Shown: positions 16,601 to 24,858, counted from the stretch's first letter. The stretch is 41,022 nt of DNA from Clostridia bacterium (GCA_900769665.1 CAAGHL010000023.1:1-41022), one strand, 5' to 3'. Made by a program: numbers and translations. The notes: a model not told the origin generated them from the letters alone.

Positions 16601-16716
16601 GGGACAAAATATAAATGAAATGCACTGTAAATATTATATCATGGGACAAAACGATATACTTATGCTATATGGATAAATATCATTGCTTTAATTATGGGAC
16701 AAAATAGGGACAAAAT
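16601..16716 (+). promoter_or_regulatory. Four direct GGGACAAAA(T/C) operator-like sites
   Basis: Sites at 16601-16610, 16643-16652 (last base C), 16696-16705 and 16707-16716. Start-to-start distances are 42, 53 and 11 bp, close to 4, 5 and 1 helical turns, so all four would face the same side of the DNA. The last ends 4 bp before the -35 of the secreted-protein operon. The rest of the intergenic DNA is AT-rich, making the GGGAC blocks stand out. Confidence 0.7.
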
Positions 16717-16720
16717 TGTG

Positions 16721-16749
16721 TTGACTTTTGTCTATTGTGCCAGTATACT
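16721..16749 (+). promoter_or_regulatory. Promoter of the secreted-protein/membrane-protein operon
   Basis: TTGACT (16721-16726), 17-bp spacer, TATACT (16744-16749). Near-consensus, directly downstream of the GGGACAAAA(T/C) sites. Confidence 0.82.
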
Positions 16750-16793
16750 GATTATGGTTGCAATCGAAAACAAAAAACAAAAAGGAGACACTA

Positions 16794-17711
16794 ATGACTA
16801 ACAAAAGAAATCAATGCGTTATCGTGCTTATCGTAATTGCCATTATGCTAACGGCTCTTTTACTATGCCCGGCAATTGTAAATGCTAAAGAAACTGAAAT
16901 TGAAAAGGAAAGAAATATCAATAATATAAATGTCGTTTGTGATGACGGAGAATATTATTCTGAAACGACATATTATTATAATCAAGGCCAATTTGCTTCA
17001 TTGTATGCGTTGTCTTCTATTGAGGACAATGAAGAATTTGTAATGGGCGTTTCAAAAAAGGTGTGGGTTGCTGAAACAAAAAATGATGAAGGTCTAGTAG
17101 CAGACAGCAGATTACTAAAAAAAGATGAGCTTAGGCAAGGAGATTTTGAAACACAAGTATCTGCTCAATCGTCATATATAGGAGAAGATGAAGAAGCAAG
17201 ATATAGCTTAGAAATAGCTTTGACGGTTGTGGAATCTAATGGTGTATACACGGCAAAAGCAGTAGCTAGATGGGAAAATAAGGCTATATGGGGCGGAGAG
17301 CAAACCGCCGAGGAGTCAAGAGATGACTATCTAGGTCTCACATGGGGCGGCGAAGGCACTCTTGAAAAACGAAACCAAAGTTTTACTGGTGTATATTATG
17401 ATGGTTCGACTATGAATGGTTCAAGGGCCTTGTCTGATTCGTACAAAGGCTATGTGTGGCAATTTAGAGAAAAAACATGGTTTTGGGGGACGATGATGAA
17501 GAAAGCGACAGCTAATGTGTCGATTTCTAAAGTAGGAACAAATGAGGGCAAGTCAACGTCCATAAAGCTTACATATATACATACATATAAAGAAGTAAAT
17601 GGTACAATTTCTTTCTCTTATCAAAATCATAAGGTTGTGCCTCAGCTAACTATAGGTCAAAAAGATAACAATTGGCAAATTCAAGTTGATGTGGCAGGAA
17701 TAAGATATTAA
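16794..17711 (+). CDS. Secreted protein of unknown function
   Basis: A 305-residue protein I do not recognise. A basic N-terminus (MTNKRNQ) and a hydrophobic core to about residue 29 end in VNA, giving a predicted signal peptidase cut after Ala31. The mature part is about 30 kDa, rich in Tyr, Trp, Glu, Thr and Ser with alternating strand-like segments, so probably beta-rich. A WGGEQTAEESRDDYLGLTWGGEG stretch broken by two WGGE repeats lies around residues 163-185. No cysteine, lipobox, LPXTG or catalytic motif is evident in the mature part. I chose the ATG at 16794 (AAAGGAG 8 nt upstream) over the TTG at 16758. A small membrane protein follows after 22 nt and a strong terminator ends the unit. 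Base use is AT-rich, unlike the flanking housekeeping genes. Confidence 0.75.
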   Translation: MTNKRNQCVIVLIVIAIMLTALLLCPAIVNAKETEIEKERNINNINVVCDDGEYYSETTYYYNQGQFASLYALSSIEDNEEFVMGVSKKVWVAETKNDEGLVADSRLLKKDELRQGDFETQVSAQSSYIGEDEEARYSLEIALTVVESNGVYTAKAVARWENKAIWGGEQTAEESRDDYLGLTWGGEGTLEKRNQSFTGVYYDGSTMNGSRALSDSYKGYVWQFREKTWFWGTMMKKATANVSISKVGTNEGKSTSIKLTYIHTYKEVNGTISFSYQNHKVVPQLTIGQKDNNWQIQVDVAGIRY

Positions 17712-17733
17712 AAATTTATTGGAGGATAACATT

Positions 17734-18000
17734 ATGAATATCAAAAGAATTAAAATTGCTTGGCTTGTATCAAATATCGTTACTTTTATTGTAATCATGG
17801 TCTACAATGTGTTGGATACCGTGTTTGCACGCAATATGTATTTTGGTGACGGACTATATTTGCGCATGGGACAGTATTTGTGGTTTTTATTTGGTAGTAG
17901 CGTAGTGCTATTCTTGGCAATTATTGCTGATGCATTGATAAAAATTACAAAGAATTATGAGAAAAAGAGTGAGGAGAATAAACAAGACGGCAATAAATAA
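17734..18000 (+). CDS. Small two-helix membrane protein
   Basis: An 88-residue protein with two predicted transmembrane helices (about 8-27 and 46-68), a short outward or inward loop containing ARNMYFGDGLYLRMG, and a charged Lys/Glu/Asn tail. GGAGG lies 7 nt before the ATG. It follows the secreted protein by 22 nt in the same operon. Unknown function; partner, immunity-like or anchoring roles are all possible and none is shown by the sequence. Confidence 0.7.
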   Translation: MNIKRIKIAWLVSNIVTFIVIMVYNVLDTVFARNMYFGDGLYLRMGQYLWFLFGSSVVLFLAIIADALIKITKNYEKKSEENKQDGNK

Positions 18001-18085
18001 GATTGTCACTTTTTAGTGCATAATTGTCTTTACTAAATTGTGATTTTGGTTTCTTGTAAATTATAGACACACAAAGAGCGCATAT

Positions 18086-18123
18086 AAAATCTCGTTGCAA
18101 AATGATTTGTGACGAGGTTTTTT
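18086..18123 (+). terminator. Strong terminator of the secreted-protein operon
   Basis: A 16-bp stem (18086-18101 with 18106-18121), fully paired if three wobble pairs are counted, closes on ATGA and ends in six T. It lies 85 nt after the last stop codon. Confidence 0.83.
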
Positions 18124-18221
18124 GGTAATGTCTGTATTGGCGGTGCGGTTGTATATAAATGGTAGGTGTGTGGGTGAACCGTAAACAGTGTCTGTAAAAC
18201 ATTATGCGAAAAATAGATATA

Positions 18222-18294
18222 TTTACAAGGTTGCTTTCCAACAGATCCCCACGTCGCAAAAACGCTCCTCGGGATGACATAATTGAAATTGCCA
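18222..18294 (+). repeat. Dispersed repeat R2, copy 3
   Basis: Reads TTACAAGGTTGCTTTCCA, GATCCCCACGTC, CTCCTCGGGATGACAT and ends AATTGCCA. The block order matches copy 1 (671-755, inverted). Confidence 0.65.
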
Positions 18295-18448
18295 ATCGCC
18301 ATTTATTTACAAATAAGTTGCTTACCGCCACATTACACTACGATGTCTTTGACCGCTTGTCTATCGAGCCGAGTGGTTGACGCGCACTGATATAAAAGCA
18401 AAATTGCGTAGCCGTAAAGGTAGTGTCAAGACAATCGAACAGTTTGTC

Positions 18449-18575
18449 GCCGAGTTGTTGCTACGTAGCGACATCTGACCGAGGGTGCGGCTGGGAAGAC
18501 TACTTTACATCGACTTTATTACCCGACGGGAAGCGAGCATCAGGCGTTCGCAACGTGGCAATAACTCAGCGACAC
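18449..18575 (+). repeat. Dispersed repeat R1, copy 4
   Basis: Contains GCCGAGTTGTTGCTACGTAG, GGGTGCGGCTGGGAA, TTACCCGACGGG and GCGAGCATCAGGCGTTCGCA followed by GTGGCAATA. It combines the ends of copy 1 with the core of copies 2 and 3 and is the fullest copy. Confidence 0.65.
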
Positions 18576-18795
18576 CACAATCATTTTCACTACCTTTAGG
18601 GCTACGCCCATCCTACTTACTTATTGTGCGTGGTAACTGCAAGGCGCTCGGCGATCGCGGTGGGACAATACATTGACCGCTAAACACGATTACTTTCACT
18701 CGCTCACCCGTAACATCACCGCGCATTGTCGTGCTACGCTTTTTTGAATTTGTCATTTAATACTTGCCATTACTTCCGTAACAGTAAAAATAACC

Positions 18796-18833
18796 AAAAA
18801 GTTTAGAATTTGTAAAAAAAGTTTAGAAATTGT
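18796..18833 (+). promoter_or_regulatory. Two direct repeats upstream of the XRE-cupin promoter
   Basis: AAAAAGTTTAGAATTTGT (18796-18813) and AAAAAGTTTAGAAATTGT (18816-18833) differ at one base and are 20 bp apart, two helical turns. They end 11 bp before the -35, a position suited to a regulator or UP element. Confidence 0.6.
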
Positions 18834-18844
18834 AATCAAATTGT

Positions 18845-18873
18845 TTGACATTACTGTATGCTTGCTGTATACT
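18845..18873 (+). promoter_or_regulatory. Near-consensus promoter of the XRE-cupin gene
   Basis: TTGACA (18845-18850), 17-bp spacer, TATACT (18868-18873). It would give a leader of about 230 nt. Confidence 0.82.
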
Positions 18874-19038
18874 GTACCCGTTGCTCAACAAAAGACGCTG
18901 TGTTTGACATTTTTCATTGTTTTGTCATTGCTAAATTGCAAACTTGCGTTGCTTTTGTCCCCACAACAACCCAAATTTATTGTATATGCTGCCCTTTGTG
19001 GCTGAGTCGTGAAATGCGGCACATACTCTAAATATGCG

Positions 19039-19069
19039 TTGCCTGTGGCGGTAGGAGCAATTTTTTTTT
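19039..19069 (+). promoter_or_regulatory. Possible attenuator hairpin with nine T in the leader
   Basis: TTGCCT (19039-19044) can pair with AGG(A)GCAA (19053-19060), directly followed by nine T (19061-19069). The stem is short with a bulge. It lies 40 nt before the XRE-cupin start, so early termination or a structural switch in the leader is possible. Confidence 0.4.
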
Positions 19070-19109
19070 GCTTACAACACGGATAAGGAGCAATAAAAAA
19101 GAGGGAATC

Positions 19110-19646
19110 ATGGTAGAAATCGGACGTAAAATCAAGCAATACAGGTTGCAACTCGACCTAACGCAAGAGGAACTTGCGCAACGTACCGAGCTTACAAAGG
19201 GATATATATCGCAACTCGAAAATGACCTTTGTAGCCCGAGTATATCAACTCTTCAAGATATACTAAACATTTTAGGCGTTACGTTGGAAGAGTTTTTTGC
19301 CGAGCCTAAGGTGGAAAAAATCGTCTACACTAAGGCTGATTATTTCGAATCCAAAAACGGTGGCGGCACAAACACTTGGCTTATTCCAAACAGTCAACGC
19401 AAAGATATGGAGCCGATAATACTAACCCTTCCCGATGGCGCAGAGTGCGAGGAACGTTTGCCTTTTGAGGGCGAGGAATTCGGTTTCGTATTGGACGGAC
19501 GTATCGAAATTGTCACCACACGTGAGAAATACAAGCTCAAAAAGGGCGACAGCTTCAGTATCAACGGGCAAAAGCAGCACTTTATCCGCAACATCGGCAG
19601 CGGTGTGGCGCGGATTTTGTGGGTAACGACGCCGTCCAATTTTTAA
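19110..19646 (+). CDS. XRE-family regulator with C-terminal cupin domain, next to potABCD
   Basis: A 178-residue cytosolic regulator: XRE helix-turn-helix (about 7-61, LTQEELAQRTELTKGYISQLE) followed by a cupin_2 barrel (about 105-175, with EEFGFVLDGRIEI and KKGDSFSINGQKQHF). This two-domain layout is that of PuuR-like regulators, whose cupin is thought to sense a small molecule. It lies directly upstream of potABCD in the same orientation, so polyamine-responsive control of uptake is the natural inference. GAGGGA precedes the ATG at 19110; an earlier in-frame codon at 19068 lies inside the leader hairpin region and is unlikely. It has a near-consensus promoter and a long leader. Confidence 0.85.
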   Translation: MVEIGRKIKQYRLQLDLTQEELAQRTELTKGYISQLENDLCSPSISTLQDILNILGVTLEEFFAEPKVEKIVYTKADYFESKNGGGTNTWLIPNSQRKDMEPIILTLPDGAECEERLPFEGEEFGFVLDGRIEIVTTREKYKLKKGDSFSINGQKQHFIRNIGSGVARILWVTTPSNF

Positions 19647-19751
19647 GTAAAGGCAACTGTCGGTCTTTTATTACATCACATCGTTAAACACGAAGGTGCA
19701 ATTCTTTTGCCGCAACTACGGGCAAGCAATTGTGTTTTCGTAAAAATCTTC

Positions 19752-19776
19752 GGTTGTTCGGATTTAACCGACAACC
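19752..19776 (+). promoter_or_regulatory. Hairpin in the potA leader
   Basis: GGTTGTTCGG pairs with CCGACAACC (9 bp, one bulged T) 11 nt before the AAAGGAG site of potA. With no T tract it is not a terminator; it may be an operator for the XRE-cupin protein or an mRNA structure. I see no separate strong promoter in this 157-bp gap. Confidence 0.45.
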
Positions 19777-19803
19777 AATCCTATACCAAAGGAGAAGTGT
19801 ACA

Positions 19804-21270
19804 ATGGCAAACAACACAGACAAGATCATTGAAATCAAAAACGTTTGCAAGTCCTACGACGACAAACCCGTAGTCAAAAACGTTTCGTTGAGTATCAAAC
19901 GCGGGGAATTTGTTACCTTACTCGGTCCGTCCGGTTGCGGTAAAACCACGACGTTACGCATGATTGCAGGTTTTGAGCAACCTACAAGCGGCACGATTTT
20001 ATTTAACGGGCAGGATATTACCGAGTTGCCTCCGCACAAACGTAACATCAACACCGTGTTTCAAAAGTATGCGTTGTTTCCCCACCTCAATGTGTTTGGT
20101 AACATCGCTTTCGGATTGAAACTCAAACTTGTACCCGACGGCGAACCCTACACGGATAAGTTTGGCAAAACGGTGCAAAAAATGCGCAACCTTACCAAGG
20201 CGGAAATCACCGAAAAAGTGAACAACGCACTTAAAATGGTTGACCTCGAAGACTACGGACATCGCGCCGTCAACAGTTTGTCGGGCGGACAACAACAACG
20301 TGTTGCCATTGCTCGCGCCCTTGTCAACGAGCCGCAAGTGTTGCTTCTCGATGAGCCTTTGGGTGCGCTTGACCTGAAAATGCGCAAAGACATGCAGTTG
20401 GAGTTGATGCAAATGCATGAAAAATTGGGTATTACCTTTGTTTACGTAACGCACGACCAAGAAGAAGCGTTGACAATGTCCGACACTATCGTGGTAATGA
20501 AAGACGGCGTGATACAACAAATCGGCACGCCTACCAAGGTGTATGACGAGCCTGCAAACGCTTTTGTCGCCGACTTCATCGGGGAGTCCAATATTTTCAG
20601 CGGTACAATGATCAAGGATTTGTGCGTTGATATTTCCGGACATAAATTCGAGTGCGTGGACAAAGGCTTTAAGTACAACGAGCCCGTCGACGTAATCATT
20701 CGTCCCGAAGACGTCAAAATCGTAGACACCGACGACAAACAATGTCTTGTTACGGCAGAAGTGTTAAGTTGCGTGTTTAAGGGCGATCACTACCAAGTTA
20801 CCGCGCTTACCTACGGCGACGAACGCAACGAGATTGTCATTCACGACAACGTAAAGGTCAACGTCGGCGACGACATCGGCTTGTACATCAAACCGTTTGA
20901 CTTCCACATCATGCACAAGGCACGTCTTATCAACATACTTGAAGGCGAAATGTATGACAAAGGCGTGGTGGAACTGTGTGAAGGCCGTTTCCCCGTCAAC
21001 AGCGACTTGCCTGAGGGTACCAAAGTCAAGGCAACAATCGACTTTGACGACGTGGAGCTTACCGACGACGAAAACGACGGCGTAATCGGTGCGACGATAA
21101 TCAGCACCATTTACAAGGGCAGTTACTACCAATGTATCGTTCGTACCGATACTTACTACGACTTTTTTGTCGACAGCGACTACGAGTGGTTGATCGGCGA
21201 CCGTGTGGGCATCAAGATTGCCCCCGACAAAATTTTGTTGGAGGAGATAAAGGTCGATGAAGAAAACTAA
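19804..21270 (+). CDS. potA: Spermidine/putrescine ABC transporter ATP-binding protein PotA, with extended C-terminus
   Basis: The ATPase of a polyamine importer, active at the inner face of the membrane with PotB and PotC. Walker A is GPSGCGKTT (41-49), Q-loop Gln87, signature LSGGQQQR (159-166), Walker B LLLDEP (180-185) and switch His217. At 488 residues it is about 120 longer than typical PotA. About 20 extra residues interrupt the helical region (108-128), and after a normal TOBE domain (about 280-380) a second beta-rich block (about 385-480) ends the protein; it looks like another TOBE-like unit. AAAGGAG precedes the ATG. potB overlaps the end by 14 bp. PotA-type TOBE domains are thought to take part in regulation, so the extra block may add an input. 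Confidence 0.93.
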   Translation: MANNTDKIIEIKNVCKSYDDKPVVKNVSLSIKRGEFVTLLGPSGCGKTTTLRMIAGFEQPTSGTILFNGQDITELPPHKRNINTVFQKYALFPHLNVFGNIAFGLKLKLVPDGEPYTDKFGKTVQKMRNLTKAEITEKVNNALKMVDLEDYGHRAVNSLSGGQQQRVAIARALVNEPQVLLLDEPLGALDLKMRKDMQLELMQMHEKLGITFVYVTHDQEEALTMSDTIVVMKDGVIQQIGTPTKVYDEPANAFVADFIGESNIFSGTMIKDLCVDISGHKFECVDKGFKYNEPVDVIIRPEDVKIVDTDDKQCLVTAEVLSCVFKGDHYQVTALTYGDERNEIVIHDNVKVNVGDDIGLYIKPFDFHIMHKARLINILEGEMYDKGVVELCEGRFPVNSDLPEGTKVKATIDFDDVELTDDENDGVIGATIISTIYKGSYYQCIVRTDTYYDFFVDSDYEWLIGDRVGIKIAPDKILLEEIKVDEEN

Positions 21271-22054
21271 GTTCCGTTTTTCGCGCAAGGCGTTGGCGTA
21301 TCCTTACATGCTGTTTTTGTTGCTGTTTGTGGTGTTGCCCCTTGTAATTGTACTGATAAATGCGTTTTTGGACGCAGACAAACAGTTCACTTTTGCCAAC
21401 TTTGCCGAGTTTTTCAGTAACAACGGCGGCGGAATGACCGTTTTGTGGAATTCGTTGCTGATAGGTATTGTAACAACGGTGATATGCCTTGCAATCGGTT
21501 ACCCCGTTGCATATTTCCTTGCCAAATACCACGCAGGTAACGGCGCGCTTGTGTTGTTGTTTATTATGCCGATGTGGATTAACTTTCTTATCCGCACGCT
21601 GTCTACCAAGGCAATTTTCCTTGCGTTGGACATTGACCTCGGTATGGGCACGGTGCTGTTCGGCATGGTTTACAACTACTTGCCTTACATGATTTTGCCG
21701 CTACATACGACGCTTGTCAGTATCGATCACAGCTACATCGAAGCGGCGGAGGACCTCGGCGCAGACAAATTGACCGTACTTACCAAAACGGTAATTCCTT
21801 TGTCCGTACCGGGGATAATGAGCGGTATTACAATGACGTTTATTCCCGCAATAAGTACGTTTGCAATCTCGGAGATTTTGTCGGGTAGCAAAATTTACTT
21901 GTTCGGCGACGCCATCAACATGCACTTCAGCAAAACTATCAACAGTTTCGGCGTGGGTAGCGTAATGAGCCTTGTTATGTTGGTTATCGTTATTATTGCC
22001 AACGTCGTTGCCAATCTTACCAGCAAGGAAGAGGAGGTAAAAAGCGTACTATGA
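21257..22054 (+). CDS. potB: Spermidine/putrescine ABC transporter permease PotB
   Basis: A 265-residue inner-membrane permease with six predicted helices. The EAA loop that docks on PotA is seen as EAAEDLGADKLTVLTKTVIP around 173-192, followed by SVPGI. The start overlaps the end of potA by 14 bp, and AGGAGATAAAGG within potA serves as its ribosome binding site. It shares an ATGA overlap with potC, the signature of tight translational coupling. Length is normal for PotB (about 265-285). Confidence 0.93.
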   Translation: MKKTKFRFSRKALAYPYMLFLLLFVVLPLVIVLINAFLDADKQFTFANFAEFFSNNGGGMTVLWNSLLIGIVTTVICLAIGYPVAYFLAKYHAGNGALVLLFIMPMWINFLIRTLSTKAIFLALDIDLGMGTVLFGMVYNYLPYMILPLHTTLVSIDHSYIEAAEDLGADKLTVLTKTVIPLSVPGIMSGITMTFIPAISTFAISEILSGSKIYLFGDAINMHFSKTINSFGVGSVMSLVMLVIVIIANVVANLTSKEEEVKSVL

Positions 22055-22863
22055 AAAACGAAAAAATCAAACGCTTTTTTGCCGACGGATATTTGTTTAT
22101 CGTGTTGGCACTGCTGTATTTGCCCATAATATTGATAATCGTATACAGTTTTAGCGGTACCAGCAACTTCCGTTTTACTCATGGCTTTACGTTGGACAGC
22201 TACAAATCGCTGTTTAGCGAGGACAGCGCGGCGCTTATGGGCGCAATCAAGAATACCTTGATTCTTGCCCTATCCGCAAGCGCAATCAGCACGGTATTGG
22301 GTGCGTTTTCCACAATAGGTATCTACTGTCTTAGCAAGCGCGCAAAGCGTATCACGTTGACTGTAAACCAATTGCCGATGATCAACAGCGAAATCGTAAT
22401 GGCGGTGTCGTTAATGGTGTTTTTCAGTGCCTTCGGATTTTTGTTCCCGCAAGGTATGACGCGCCTTATCATCAGTCACGTTGCGTTTTGTACGCCCTAC
22501 GTAATACTCAGCATTTTGCCGAGATTGCAAAAAATGGACCCCAACATGTACGAGGCGGCGCTTGACCTAGGCGCAACACCGTTCGGTGCAATGATGAAAG
22601 TAGTGTTCCCCTACATCACACCGGGTATCGTTTCCGGTGCTGCAATGGCGTTTACGTTGTCGCTCGATGACTTCATCATTACGCAATTCAACAAGGGCGA
22701 TACGGGCATCGAAACGCTGTCTACCTACATCTACGAGGACGCACGCGTCAAGAGTTTGGAGCCGTTTTGGTTTGCCGTGTTTAGTATTTTCTTTGTGGTG
22801 ATGCTGACGTTGTTGCTTGTCATCAATATCCGCAAGGCAGGCAAAAAGGAAGGTGCAAAATGA
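22051..22863 (+). CDS. potC: Spermidine/putrescine ABC transporter permease PotC
   Basis: A 270-residue permease, partner of PotB. The EAA motif reads YEAALDLGATPFGAMMKVVF, followed by TPGI. Six hydrophobic helices are evident, with the typical LDDFIITQF segment late in the sequence. GGAGG lies 12 nt before the ATG inside potB. It overlaps both neighbours by 4 bp (ATGA), so potB, potC and potD are translated together. Confidence 0.93.
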   Translation: MKNEKIKRFFADGYLFIVLALLYLPIILIIVYSFSGTSNFRFTHGFTLDSYKSLFSEDSAALMGAIKNTLILALSASAISTVLGAFSTIGIYCLSKRAKRITLTVNQLPMINSEIVMAVSLMVFFSAFGFLFPQGMTRLIISHVAFCTPYVILSILPRLQKMDPNMYEAALDLGATPFGAMMKVVFPYITPGIVSGAAMAFTLSLDDFIITQFNKGDTGIETLSTYIYEDARVKSLEPFWFAVFSIFFVVMLTLLLVINIRKAGKKEGAK

Positions 22864-24560
22864 GAAAGATGTCACGAATTTTTGCATACGTATGCGTAAT
22901 TTTGTTACTAACATCTACGGTTTTGGGACTTAGTGCCTGCACAAACGACGGCAATACCGACAACCTTGTAGTGTACAACTGGGCGGACTACATGTACGAT
23001 GATTACGAAGAAGATTTCAAGGAATACTACCGCAATGTTACGGGCGGACGGGAGATAAACATTACGTACGTTACCTTCGACACCAACGAAACCATGATTA
23101 CTAAGGTTACGCAAAGCGACAGTCGTATCGACGTAATGTGTCCCAGCGAATATGCAATTCAAAAGCTTTTGTGCGACGGTTGGCTTGTGCCGCTAAACTA
23201 CTTTGTTGCGGACACCGACAACCCGACGGAGTACCTCGACACAACCAAACTTACGGGTTACACCCACAACAGCGGAAACGTCGACCAACACATCGTGGAC
23301 AAAATCAGTAATGAGTTTACCGATTTGGACGTTGTCGACGGTAGCAAAGCCAACATGATCGACTACATGGTACCCTACATGTACGGCACGTTGGGCGTAC
23401 TGTACAACAAGGCGGAGTTTCGTCGTTTGGGTATCGGCCGCGAGGAAATGAACAAAGCCAATTGGGGTATTTTGTTTAATGACAGCGGAGAGAAAAACAA
23501 TGACGGAACAATCAAACCCCTGCACGAGGAACTGACGGGCAACATCCTAATGAAGGACAGTATCCGTGACAGCTACGCCGCAACGTTGTTTTACCTTGTG
23601 GAAAGCGGACGTTTGGACGGACTGACCACATCCGACGGCAAAGCCTACACCGAGATGAATGGTGAGGAACTCATAAACTGCGTGGACGACAACACAATCG
23701 AGTACTGCAAGCAAGCGCTTACCGAGCAAAAGTCGCAACTGTTCGGCTACGAAGTGGACTTCGGCAAGGACGACTTGTTGAAGGGCAACGCCATTGTCGA
23801 CCTTGCTTGGAGCGGTGACGCAATGTACGCCGTGGAAGAAAGTTGGCACGACCACAATTGGGGTGCCGACGGCAAGTGCACCGAGTGCTACGTGGACAAA
23901 GACGACGTTACCGAGGACGGCGAAGTGGAGGACGGCAACTACATCCTTTCCTACTACGTGCCGCACACATACGGCAACATTTGGTTTGACGGTTGGGTAG
24001 TACCCAAGACATACAACCCCGACCACGCCGAAGCAATCAAGCTGTTTATCAACTTCCTCAACAACCCCTACGTGGCGGCGGAAAACACCTACACGATCGG
24101 TTACTCCTCGGCAGTTGCGCCCGAAGTGGTGGCGTCTGACGCCGACGCAAGAGAAAGTCTTGTGCGCCTGTACTTTGTCAATGCGCCCGAGATTTGCGAG
24201 CTGACGGAAGAAGACCTTGCCGAAAACGACGGCGAGTACGGCTACGACAGTTGGGACGAGTTTGCCGAAGAGTTTTTCAACTACATCGACGAAATCGACG
24301 ACAGCAACTGGCGGTACCCGTTTGTGTCCGCTTTGGAAAACGAGGAAGTCGGGCGCGGATTGTCGACCTTAGGCATGATGCGTGACTTCGGTAGCAAAAA
24401 CGCCGACGTCGTGACCATGTGGAACTACGCGCGTTCGGCAGGCGTATCGGCTTTGCCCGTAATGCTGTGGACGTTGTTGGCGGTTGCCGTGGTTGTGGGC
24501 GTTGTGGCGTTGATTGCCTACATCGGTAAGTGTCGCCGCAAGCGTGTTATCGTCAAGTAA
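22860..24560 (+). CDS. potD: Polyamine-binding lipoprotein PotD, enlarged, with C-terminal membrane anchor
   Basis: The extracytoplasmic binding protein of the PotABC importer. A lipoprotein signal ends in LSAC, with lipidated Cys27; the PotD fold begins VVYNWADYM. At 566 residues it is about 200 longer than classic PotD. Two oddities: an insertion after the WSGDAMYA strand (about 326-352) carries His330, His332, Cys340 and Cys343 in an HxH...CxxC pattern that looks metal-binding, followed by an acidic stretch; and the C-terminus has a second hydrophobic helix (about 534-557) before a basic tail (KCRRKR). The protein would thus be held at both ends. Part of the remaining extra length is in acidic segments (about 440-490). 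The ligand, spermidine or putrescine, is inferred from family and operon. A terminator follows at once. Confidence 0.88.
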   Translation: MRKMSRIFAYVCVILLLTSTVLGLSACTNDGNTDNLVVYNWADYMYDDYEEDFKEYYRNVTGGREINITYVTFDTNETMITKVTQSDSRIDVMCPSEYAIQKLLCDGWLVPLNYFVADTDNPTEYLDTTKLTGYTHNSGNVDQHIVDKISNEFTDLDVVDGSKANMIDYMVPYMYGTLGVLYNKAEFRRLGIGREEMNKANWGILFNDSGEKNNDGTIKPLHEELTGNILMKDSIRDSYAATLFYLVESGRLDGLTTSDGKAYTEMNGEELINCVDDNTIEYCKQALTEQKSQLFGYEVDFGKDDLLKGNAIVDLAWSGDAMYAVEESWHDHNWGADGKCTECYVDKDDVTEDGEVEDGNYILSYYVPHTYGNIWFDGWVVPKTYNPDHAEAIKLFINFLNNPYVAAENTYTIGYSSAVAPEVVASDADARESLVRLYFVNAPEICELTEEDLAENDGEYGYDSWDEFAEEFFNYIDEIDDSNWRYPFVSALENEEVGRGLSTLGMMRDFGSKNADVVTMWNYARSAGVSALPVMLWTLLAVAVVVGVVALIAYIGKCRRKRVIVK

Positions 24561-24586
24561 GTGTATGTAATTTAACTACAATTTTC

Positions 24587-24623
24587 GACGGATTTTCCTT
24601 TTAGGAAAGTCCGTCTTTTTTTT
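24587..24623 (+). terminator. Terminator of the potABCD operon
   Basis: GACGGATTTTCC pairs with GGAAAGTCCGTC around TTTTA and is followed by eight T. It starts 27 nt after the potD stop. Between it and the promoter at 24859 I see nothing. Confidence 0.9.
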
Positions 24624-24858
24624 GTTTTGGGTGTGGGTGCGCATGAGTTTTACACATATTGCTGTCGGCTTGGGTGTGTTTCTTGCGACGCAATCGAGGT
24701 CAAAGTCGGGCAAAGCTTGGTTGTCGTAGGGCGTTTGTCGGCAACTGTTTTGTGGCGGAGCAACCTTGACGAAGTTACAACTATGTCATTTAGAGCTTAA
24801 TTTACCTATAAATATATACTATATTACTCTACAATGACCGAAAAATCATTGCAAATAC

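Larger units (their letters stand above)
18124..18795. other. Gene-free gap with R2 and R1 copies
   Basis: I see no gene. The frame at 18485-18676 lies over the R1 copy and has no ribosome binding site. Outside the two repeat copies nothing is recognisable. Confidence 0.6.

Noticed and set aside
16794..18000. Secreted protein and small membrane protein as a toxin-immunity or toxin-antitoxin pair
   Set aside because: Neither protein shows a recognisable toxin, bacteriocin or antitoxin motif; the order and sizes alone are not enough.
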